This document shows, one piece after another, positions 58,291 through 64,000 of a stretch of 64,000 nucleotides of DNA. Source of the stretch: UBA7703 sp963667195 (lineage in GTDB: Bacteria > Bacillota > Clostridia > Christensenellales > CAG-138). The stretch covers positions 3,038,001-3,102,000 of the forward strand of contig OY762962.1 in the NCBI GenBank assembly GCA_963667195.1, written 5' to 3'. A model generated the notes under the pieces. That model was not told the origin of the DNA. It saw only the letters and a list, made by a program, of their open reading frames with translations, and ran no database searches. Made by a program: the position numbers and the translations under genes. Position 1 is the stretch's first letter, and every line of letters starts with the position of its first letter.

Positions 58291-59034
58291 TTACTCTTCC
58301 TCATCCTCGGGCAGGAGGCCGTTGTGGAAGAACTCCTGTACGTCGTCATTGTCGTCGAGCTTCTCAAGGAAGCGCTCCACTTTCTCGATGGTCTCCGCGT
58401 CGCTGATGTTGACGGTGTTCTGCGGAATCATCTGCACTTCCGCCGAGATAAACTCGTATCCCGCGGCTTCCAGCGTCTCGCGAACACGGGAGAACTCCAG
58501 CGGATCGGTGTAGATTTCAAACGCGTCGTCCTGCGCCACAAAATCCGCGGCACCTGCGTCCAGCGCCTGCATCATGACTTCGTCCTCATCCATCAGCGCG
58601 GTGCGCTCGATGACGATGACGCCCTTTTTATCAAACATCCAGCCGACGCAGCCGCTGTTGCCAAGGTTGCCGCCGCTCTTGTCAAAGATATGGCGCATCT
58701 CCGCCGCGGTGCGGTTGCGGTTGTCGGTCACGACCTCGACGATGATGGCCATGTTGCCGGGGCCGTATCCTTCGTAAACGATCTCTTCGTAGTTGACCGA
58801 GGCACCTTCGCCCGCCGCTTTTTTGATCGAGCGGGAGATGTTGTCGTTCGGCATGTTGTTCGCCTTCGCTTTGGCGATGACGTCACGCAGCTTATTGTTG
58901 TTGGCCGGGTCTGCGCCGCCCTCTTTGACCGCGATGGCGATTTCTCTGCCGATCTTGGTGAAAATCTTACCGCGCTGGGAATCGGTCTTTTCCTTTTTAT
59001 TCTTAATGTTTGCCCACTTGGAATGTCCTGACAT
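58291..59034 (-). CDS. yebC: YebC/PmpR family protein
   Basis: A 247-residue member of the YebC/PmpR family. Members have been described as DNA-binding regulators and, more recently, as translation factors that help ribosomes through proline-rich stretches. The N-terminus SGHSKWANIKNKKEKTD is diagnostic; the middle has GPGNMAIIVEVVTDNRNRTA and the tail is acidic. AGGAGG precedes the ATG. A translation role would fit the many Pro-rich linkers encoded nearby, but that link is inference. Confidence 0.96.
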   Translation of the reverse strand: MSGHSKWANIKNKKEKTDSQRGKIFTKIGREIAIAVKEGGADPANNNKLRDVIAKAKANNMPNDNISRSIKKAAGEGASVNYEEIVYEGYGPGNMAIIVEVVTDNRNRTAAEMRHIFDKSGGNLGNSGCVGWMFDKKGVIVIERTALMDEDEVMMQALDAGAADFVAQDDAFEIYTDPLEFSRVRETLEAAGYEFISAEVQMIPQNTVNISDAETIEKVERFLEKLDDNDDVQEFFHNGLLPEDEEE

Positions 59035-59105
59035 AAGTCCTCCTAAATTGCCCTTCCACTATTTAAAATTCTGAAACACGCGTTTCTTGAATATAGGTCG
59101 CGATT

Positions 59106-59678
59106 TTACGGATTCTTGTGTTTGATTTCGGCATACGTGCACTGGATCGACTGCAAGTCCGCCCAAACATCCTTCTTCTTCGTCTCGTCCCGCAGCAATG
59201 CAGCCGGATGATACGTGGGAATAAAGAGCGTTCCGTTCTTGTTGAGCCATTGCCCGCGCACACGCGTGATTCTCGCCTCGTGATCGTACACATGCTTCGT
59301 CGCGGTGGCGCCGAGACAGACGACGATCTTTGGCTTGATCAACGCATATTGCATCCTCAGAATCGGAAGACACGCCTCCGCTTCCTCGTCCAACGGGGTA
59401 CGGTTACCCGGCGGACGGCATTTGACAACGTTGGTAATATACAGTTCTTCGCGCTTGATGTCAATCGCTGAAAACATTTTATCCAGCAATTGCCCCGCTT
59501 TTCCGACAAAAGGACGCCCTTGCGCGTCTTCATCCGCGCCCGGCCCTTCGCCGATAAGCATGATCTCCGCGTTTCGGTTGCCCTCGCCGAGGACGATGCT
59601 ATGGCGCTGCTGGAAGAGTCCGCAGCGTCGGCAGTCTGATATTTCTTGCTCGATGGATTCCCAACTCAGCTCAGACAT
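59106..59678 (-). CDS. Family 4 uracil-DNA glycosylase (4Fe-4S)
   Basis: Removes uracil from DNA in base-excision repair. The 190-residue protein has the family-4 motif A (GEGPGADEDAQGRPFVGKAG), motif B (YHPAALLRD) and the four iron-sulfur cysteines Cys16, Cys19, Cys87 and Cys103. It is the iron-sulfur type common in anaerobes. It follows the NagB-like gene by 33 bases and probably belongs to the same transcription unit. Confidence 0.95.
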   Translation of the reverse strand: MSELSWESIEQEISDCRRCGLFQQRHSIVLGEGNRNAEIMLIGEGPGADEDAQGRPFVGKAGQLLDKMFSAIDIKREELYITNVVKCRPPGNRTPLDEEAEACLPILRMQYALIKPKIVVCLGATATKHVYDHEARITRVRGQWLNKNGTLFIPTYHPAALLRDETKKKDVWADLQSIQCTYAEIKHKNP

Positions 59679-59711
59679 GATGCATCCTCAGAAGTGCCGA
59701 AAGTAGCGGGA

Positions 59712-60380
59712 TCAGACGTGCTCCGCCGCGTCCTCGTCCAGCATGAAGATCGCGTTCTGATGAAGCTGCAGATAGCTCGCCGGAATGCCCGGCAGCACCG
59801 GTCCCGTGATCACGAGCGGCGCGATCTTGCTCAGCTCATAGCCCGAGAGGATCGCGATCACGCGCTTTGCCGCCATGATCGTGGAGATGCCGACCGTCAC
59901 CACCCTGCCGCGCTCCGTGCGCTCCACATGGGTCACGGGGGCAAGCTCGCTGCCCGGCATGTTGCAAACGATTCTGCCATCCGCGCCGACTGTGCAAACG
60001 ATGGTGTCCAGTCCGCCTACGTCGAGGATCGCGTTCTCATAATCGTTGCAGAGCACGCTCCAGTCGCGCGCTTCCGCGCTGGGCGAATAGATGTTTTCCG
60101 GCAGGATGTTCACGCGGTCGTAGAGCATCGCGTGCATGCGCGATTCGTCGGAGACCTCCGCGTCCTGCCGCACGTGTTCATAGAGGTTAAACGCGCGGAT
60201 GCAGGCCCAGTCCAGCAGCCCATCGCTCGTCATGCCCGCAATCTTTCGATATGCGGACGCAAGCATGGGATTACAGTCCAACCCAAGCGCGCTATTCGGT
60301 TTTTCGATGATGCAACCCGCGAGCAGCGTTGCCAGTGCCTGGCTCAGCGTGTCGCTGTCGCGGTAGACTAGGACGCTCAT
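59712..60380 (-). CDS. NagB-fold protein lacking glucosamine-6-phosphate deaminase active-site residues
   Basis: A 222-residue protein aligning over its length with glucosamine-6-phosphate deaminase. Recognisable remnants are LGLDCNPMLASAY, FNLYEHV, VGADGRIVCNMPGSEL, TVGISTIMAAKRV and YLQLHQNAIFMLDED. Compared with E. coli NagB, the phosphate loop GGTP is lost, catalytic Asp72 corresponds to Tyr67, His143 to Arg136 and Glu148 to Met141; only Asp141 (Asp134) remains. It is therefore unlikely to deaminate GlcN6P and may be a binding protein or sensor for another sugar phosphate. The start overlaps the end of the hydrolase gene by four bases. Confidence 0.85.
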   Translation of the reverse strand: MSVLVYRDSDTLSQALATLLAGCIIEKPNSALGLDCNPMLASAYRKIAGMTSDGLLDWACIRAFNLYEHVRQDAEVSDESRMHAMLYDRVNILPENIYSPSAEARDWSVLCNDYENAILDVGGLDTIVCTVGADGRIVCNMPGSELAPVTHVERTERGRVVTVGISTIMAAKRVIAILSGYELSKIAPLVITGPVLPGIPASYLQLHQNAIFMLDEDAAEHV

Positions 60381-61315
60381 TTCATCTCTCCCATCGCCTC
60401 GACGGCGTTGATGAAGAGCAGCACATCGCCGTAGACATCCTTGCGGTTGATCTCGTTGAGCATCTCGTGGCGTCCGCCTTCATAGAGCTTGAGTTCCGCT
60501 TCGTGCCCCGTCTTGGTCAACCAGCCATGTACCTGCTTAACGCCTTTGCCTTTGCCGCCAACCGGGTCCATTGCTCCGGAGAATACAAGGATCGGGCGCT
60601 TGGGAACGCGCTTTGCCCACTTCTCGTTGGAGATCTCGGTCAAGCCCGTGAACACGTCATACATGGCGCTCGCGGTAAACGGGAATCCACAATTCTCGTC
60701 CGCCACATAGGCGTCCACCTTGGCTTCGTCGCGGGAGAGCCAGTCGTTGACCGTGCGATTCGGCTTAAAGGCGTTATTATACGAGCCGAAGCTCATGTTG
60801 AACAGCGTTTCGCTCGGCAGTCTGCCGCCGGTCTTCTTGATCTCGCGCTTGGCGATCCACTTGCCGATGCCGAGTACGGGGTTTGCGCCCGCAGTGCCGG
60901 AGAAAATGAACGCGTCGAAGTCTTCCCCGTTGCGTCCCGCATAGGTGCGCGCAAGGAAGGAACCCATCGAGTGTCCCATCAGGATAAACGGAATGGCAGG
61001 AAAGTCCTTCTTCACGAGTTCACGCATGGTCTGCATGTCCTTCACGATCGCGTCCCAACCGTTCTTTTCGCCAAAGTAACCCTTTGGCATACCGGGCGCG
61101 ATGCTCTTTCCATGGCTTGCTATATCGTTTCCGTAGACCAACACACCGTTTTCGGCTAAGAATGAGGCAAACTCGTCATATCGGTCGATGTGTTCTGCCA
61201 TACCGTGCGTCAGCTGGAGCGCGGCGTGCGGATCTTCCGGCACCCACATACGGTAACGGATATCGCAAAGCCCGGTTGCGGAAGGAAATCGTTTCTCACG
61301 AAGAGTGAATTTCAT
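60377..61315 (-). CDS. Alpha/beta hydrolase, monoacylglycerol lipase/lysophospholipase type
   Basis: A 312-residue cytoplasmic serine hydrolase (Hydrolase_4 family). It has the oxyanion motif HGMAEH (37-42), nucleophile Ser116 in GHSMGS, a catalytic Asp in FSGAMDPVGG and a catalytic His in GGRHEMLNE. A cap region of about 90 residues lies between. It probably cleaves monoacylglycerols or lysophospholipids. The ATG at 61315 follows GGGGAGG; an extension to 61354 reads over the promoter. It is the first gene of an apparent hydrolase-NagB-like-UDG operon. Confidence 0.93.
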   Translation of the reverse strand: MKFTLREKRFPSATGLCDIRYRMWVPEDPHAALQLTHGMAEHIDRYDEFASFLAENGVLVYGNDIASHGKSIAPGMPKGYFGEKNGWDAIVKDMQTMRELVKKDFPAIPFILMGHSMGSFLARTYAGRNGEDFDAFIFSGTAGANPVLGIGKWIAKREIKKTGGRLPSETLFNMSFGSYNNAFKPNRTVNDWLSRDEAKVDAYVADENCGFPFTASAMYDVFTGLTEISNEKWAKRVPKRPILVFSGAMDPVGGKGKGVKQVHGWLTKTGHEAELKLYEGGRHEMLNEINRKDVYGDVLLFINAVEAMGEMK

Positions 61316-61344
61316 ACGCCAAACCTCCCCGACAATAATAAAAA

Positions 61345-61373
61345 AGTATACCACCTTCCGGCGGAATACTCAA
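61345..61373 (-). promoter_or_regulatory. Promoter of the hydrolase operon
   Basis: Minus strand: -35 TTGAGT (61373-61368), 17-base spacer, extended -10 TGG-TATACT (61350-61345), with the start near 61338. Confidence 0.7.
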
Positions 61374-61430
61374 TATTTGAAAGGAGATTCCATACGCTTT
61401 GCATTTGTCGTCTTGGCTGAGGAGTGATCC

Positions 61431-61901
61431 TTACAGTTCATATTGAAAGATTCGCTCACCGTCGCTGATTTCAACCTGAACGAACCCAAGTTTCCTGAGA
61501 AGCGCAATCGAAGCAAGGTTTTGCTCCTCTACTCCTGCCTTCACCAAGGTCAATCCCGCTTGTTTCAATTCCAGCAGAAGCTGCGTCACAACCTCAAACG
61601 CAAACCCTTGCCGCGCAAATTTCGGAGCAATCGTATAGCCGATCCAGGCTGCGTTTTTCTCCAGCTTCAGATACAGATCGCCGAGCAATTCTCCGGTTTG
61701 ACGGTGTACAACCGCCAGTTGAACGCCGGTATTGAAGTTTGGCTGCATCAGGAGCGCCGCTTTGTATTCCAGATATTTTTTGCCCTTGAAGCCCTGAAAC
61801 TGCATCCATTCCAGATTATTGCGATAGGATATGAATGCTTCGATATCGCCTTCTTCAAAAGGACGAACGCGGCACCGTTGGGTTTCAAATGGTATCGGCA
61901 T
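61431..61901 (-). CDS. GNAT family N-acetyltransferase (RimJ/RimL-like)
   Basis: A 156-residue acetyl-CoA-dependent acetyltransferase of the RimJ/RimL/Acetyltransf_3 type. Family features are TQRCRVRPFEEGDIEAF at the start, GYTIAPKFARQGFAFEVV (acetyl-CoA loop) and NLASIALLRKLGFVQV. The substrate is unknown: a protein N-terminus, antibiotic or small amine are all possible. The ATG at 61901 has GGAG six bases upstream; an in-frame TTG four codons earlier lacks one. Confidence 0.88.
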   Translation of the reverse strand: MPIPFETQRCRVRPFEEGDIEAFISYRNNLEWMQFQGFKGKKYLEYKAALLMQPNFNTGVQLAVVHRQTGELLGDLYLKLEKNAAWIGYTIAPKFARQGFAFEVVTQLLLELKQAGLTLVKAGVEEQNLASIALLRKLGFVQVEISDGERIFQYEL

Positions 61902-61930
61902 GCTCTGCTCCAATCTAAATGATTACAAGT

Positions 61931-61939
61931 AGTATAGCA
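61931..61939 (-). promoter_or_regulatory. Extended -10 promoter of the GNAT gene
   Basis: Minus strand TGC-TATACT (61939-61931), directly after the stop of the ABC ATPase gene. There is no clear -35. Confidence 0.5.
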
Positions 61940-61941
61940 GA

Positions 61942-62508
61942 TCAGTCTACCACAATCTCGCAGTATTCCCCAAACAGCTCCGCCTCCGCGTCGTCATGGG
62001 TAATCACGAGGATCGGCACGCGGGACTCGATCAGCGCCGCCGCCGCAATGCGCTTGTTTTCCTCGTCCAGTCCGGTAAACGGCTCGTCGAGGAACAGGAT
62101 GTCGCCAGCGTACGCCAGCGCGCGAGCGATGGCGACGCGCCGATTCATTCCGCCGGAGAGTTCGCGCGGAAGTTGGCAAAGGTTTTCGCCGAGGCCCGAC
62201 CGCGTCAGCGCATCTTTTGCGCGCACTTCGTCCGAACCCAGCGCCGCGTTTTCCAGTGCGGTTGCCCAGGGCAGCAGTCGATCCTCCTGAAACACGACGG
62301 CGGGCTTTCTATCCTGCATGCCGCGTATCTCGCCGGAATCGGGTTTCTCCAACCCCAGCAGCAGGCGAAGCAGCGTCGTTTTACCCGCGCCGGAGGCGCC
62401 GCGGATCACCGTGACCCCGCAGAGCGGAATCTCGGCGGAAAAGTTGTTTAATACTTGGTGACCGCCGAATGTTTTCGAGAGATTTTTAACCAAAATTACA
62501 TCATGCAT
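61942..62508 (-). CDS. ABC importer ATP-binding protein (SsuB/TauB-like)
   Basis: The 188-residue ATPase of an importer resembling nitrate/sulfonate/taurine systems. It has Walker A GASGAGKTT, Q-loop VVFQEDRLLPW, signature LSGGMNRRVAIARAL and Walker B ILFLDEPFTGLD, with a His in VITHDD. It is shorter than usual SsuB (about 240), mainly at the C-terminus. The ATG at 62508 is used; a GTG one codon earlier has the better-spaced AGGAGG and is equally possible. It overlaps the permease gene by eight bases. Confidence 0.92.
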   Translation of the reverse strand: MHDVILVKNLSKTFGGHQVLNNFSAEIPLCGVTVIRGASGAGKTTLLRLLLGLEKPDSGEIRGMQDRKPAVVFQEDRLLPWATALENAALGSDEVRAKDALTRSGLGENLCQLPRELSGGMNRRVAIARALAYAGDILFLDEPFTGLDEENKRIAAAALIESRVPILVITHDDAEAELFGEYCEIVVD

Positions 62509-63247
62509 CACGGCGAATCCTCCTCATGCCACGCACGAGCAGCCACTCGAGAAGCATCGAGAGCGCGACGATCAGCAGCGTCCACGCAAACAGGTCAACC
62601 GTCTCGATGCGAAGTTTCGATTGATACAGCATGAAGCCGATCGATTTTTGCGGCAGGGCGATGATCTCCGCCGCGACGCCGGACTTCCACGCAAAGCCGA
62701 GCGAGGTGGTGCAGGCCGCAAGAAACTGCGGCAGCACAGAAGGCACGTAGATCTTCTTCACGATCTGCCAGCGACTCAGTCCGTAGAGCTTTCCCATCTC
62801 GACAAGGCGAACGTCGGTCTGCAGGATCGCCTCCGCCGTTGCCGACCAAACCATAGGCACCACCATCAGAAAGCTGATGAACAACGGTACCAGATCGGAC
62901 GAGAGCCACAGCAGCGCGAGCAAGATAAACGACGTCACCGGAGACGCTTTCACGATGGCACGCAAGGGCGATAGCAGAGCCTCCGCAAAGCGGGATCGCG
63001 CGGTCAGCACCGCGAGCAGCACGCCCGCGACCACGCCGATGACATAACCGCTCATGATGCGCAAAAGCGTCAGCCCCGCGAAGAGCCAGCTTTCTCCCAT
63101 CGTGAGCAGCACCGCGAGTCGGGACAGCGTGGAAAGCGGAGAGGGAAGCAGGAGCTCCTTGCCGACAAGGAGACTCCCCGCTTCCCACACCGCGAGATAG
63201 ATGAGCGCAATCAGCGCTGTTTGGTAGATTTTTCGCTTACTTGGCAT
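62501..63247 (-). CDS. ABC importer permease (SsuC/TauC-like)
   Basis: A 248-residue membrane permease with about six helices and the cytoplasmic EAA-type coupling loop (EMGKLYGLSRWQIVKKIYVP) that contacts the ATPase. It belongs to the BPD_transp_1 family as found in sulfonate, nitrate and thiamine-precursor importers. The ATG at 63247 (MPSKRKIYQ) overlaps the end of the binding-protein gene by 11 bases. Confidence 0.93.
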   Translation of the reverse strand: MPSKRKIYQTALIALIYLAVWEAGSLLVGKELLLPSPLSTLSRLAVLLTMGESWLFAGLTLLRIMSGYVIGVVAGVLLAVLTARSRFAEALLSPLRAIVKASPVTSFILLALLWLSSDLVPLFISFLMVVPMVWSATAEAILQTDVRLVEMGKLYGLSRWQIVKKIYVPSVLPQFLAACTTSLGFAWKSGVAAEIIALPQKSIGFMLYQSKLRIETVDLFAWTLLIVALSMLLEWLLVRGMRRIRRDA

Positions 63248-64000
63248 AGAGGTCGTCGCCGGGCAGCTTGCCGCCGACCGACTTCGGGTTCGCGGTAAAG
63301 AGCACATTCAGCACGGCGGATGCGGCGGTCTTCGCCTCATCGCCGGTGATGCTGACGATGTAGCTGCGCGGAATCGCCTGCTTCGCGATGTCTGCGGAGC
63401 CAACGATGCCAAGATCCGCGATCTTCTGCGCCGCGTCCGCGGAGGTGTTCACCTTCTCGACCGATGCCGCATAGTCCGCAAGGAACGCCTTCACCTGATC
63501 GGGATGCTCATTATAGAAGGTGCGGCTTGCGATATACACGCCCATGACGAGCTTCGTGCCGGATGCCTCTTCCCAAGCTGTATTGAGGTCGAGTGCCACG
63601 CGCACGTCGGGATTCTTCACCGTAACCGCCGAAACGAACGGTTCAGGTAGCAGCGCGATCTGTGCTTCGCCGGAGGCAACCATCGCGGCAAGCGCCGTGT
63701 GTTCGCCAACGTACTTCACGGTCACCTTGTCAGTGAGTCCGTTTTGCGCCAGCAGGTAGTCGAGCACATACTGCGGGGTTGCGCCCTCGCCGCTGGCATA
63801 GATCGTCTTGCCCGCGAGGTCTGCAATCGAGTTGACGGTGTTGCCGTTTTCCACGATGTACAGCACGCCCAGCGTATCGAGGTTTAGGAGGACGACGTTG
63901 CCCTCGGTCTTGTTGTAGAGCACGGCGGCAAGGTTGAGCGGAACCGCCGCGATGTCGATTTCACCGTTGACGAACTTGCCGACGACCACATCCGGCGCGT
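63237..64000 (-). CDS. ABC importer substrate-binding protein (SsuA/ThiY-like), N-terminus beyond window
   Basis: Partial; about 253 C-terminal residues are visible and the signal peptide lies past the right edge. Visible parts match NMT1/SsuA/ThiY periplasmic-type binding proteins: VNGEIDIAAVPLNLAAVLYN, the hinge block LAGKTIYASGEGATPQYVLDYLL, then ALLPEPFVSAV. It is expected to be lipid-anchored on the outer face of the membrane and to deliver the ligand to the permease encoded next. The ligand (sulfonate, nitrate, pyrimidine or other) is undetermined, and any riboswitch would be outside the window. Confidence 0.9.
   Translation of the reverse strand, partial: APDVVVGKFVNGEIDIAAVPLNLAAVLYNKTEGNVVLLNLDTLGVLYIVENGNTVNSIADLAGKTIYASGEGATPQYVLDYLLAQNGLTDKVTVKYVGEHTALAAMVASGEAQIALLPEPFVSAVTVKNPDVRVALDLNTAWEEASGTKLVMGVYIASRTFYNEHPDQVKAFLADYAASVEKVNTSADAAQKIADLGIVGSADIAKQAIPRSYIVSITGDEAKTAASAVLNVLFTANPKSVGGKLPGDDLYAK

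Noticed and set aside
61942..64000. Assigning the importer to a specific ligand such as taurine or thiamine precursors
   Set aside because: The binding protein is incomplete and no linked metabolic gene or riboswitch is visible in the window.

Overview
The window reads as chromosome of an anaerobic, Gram-positive-type member of class Clostridia with a moderately GC-rich genome. The strongest markers are the SCIFF peptide (scfA) with its radical SAM maturase (scfB), LL-diaminopimelate aminotransferase (dapL), acetate kinase/phosphotransacetylase, the iron-sulfur two-subunit L-serine dehydratase, a large clostridial-type SRP RNA, and the gene orders phoH-yqfF-ybeY-cdd-era-recO and rho-rpmE-DUF1385-prmC-prfA-sua5-rpiB-upp. 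A Christensenellales-like lineage would fit the V-type ATPase and the Pro-Thr-rich linkers of exported proteins, but that is only an inference. No prophage, insertion sequence, CRISPR array, tRNA or rRNA was seen. Almost everything is dense core genome, mostly on the minus strand.

Layout. 1-5.6 kb: recJ (cut by the window edge), scfB, scfA, ackA, pta. 5.6-10.1 kb: tmcAL, a patatin-like hydrolase, and the rsmD-coaD-coiled-coil operon. 10.2-12.5 kb: a cell-wall pair (M23 endopeptidase, L,D-transpeptidase). 12.7-18.4 kb: the phoH to recO operon. 18.7-23 kb: DUF368 lipid-carrier transporter, then dapL-tmk-like and a pyrophosphate-type phosphofructokinase on the plus strand. 23-28 kb: ABC exporter, sdaAA/sdaAB, SRP RNA, a QueG-like iron-sulfur protein. 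28-36.7 kb: a complete nine-gene V-type ATPase operon. 37-44.6 kb: upp back to rho. 45-46.3 kb: divIC-like and ppx. 46.4-50 kb: HtrA protease with its own two-component system. 50-61.3 kb: mutS2, an aminotransferase, recG, fakA/asp23, yebC, family-4 uracil-DNA glycosylase, a catalytically degenerate NagB-fold protein and a lysophospholipase-like hydrolase. 61.4-64 kb: a GNAT protein and an SsuABC-like importer cut by the right edge.

How the genes fit together. Energy metabolism is fermentative: PPi-type glycolysis, Pta-AckA for ATP and acetate, serine deamination to pyruvate, and a rotary ATPase whose rotor ring keeps the full sodium-binding residue set. That V-ATPase sits directly downstream of upp, the place where related Firmicutes carry the F-type atp operon. 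Envelope functions are another theme: L,D-transpeptidase, M23 peptidase, DUF368, DivIC, HtrA with a histidine kinase and regulator, and Asp23.

The items most worth a second look are: a Rho factor with a Q/N/Y/G-rich prion-like insertion; a SCIFF precursor with a seventh cysteine and a hairpin terminator between it and its maturase; the V-ATPase-for-F-ATPase swap with the sodium signature; a NagB-like protein that has lost its catalytic residues and is translationally coupled to a lipase; and several symmetric promoter or operator elements, including mirror-image divergent promoters at 5557-5589. I did not find a wholly new multi-gene system. The novelty lies in variants of known parts.
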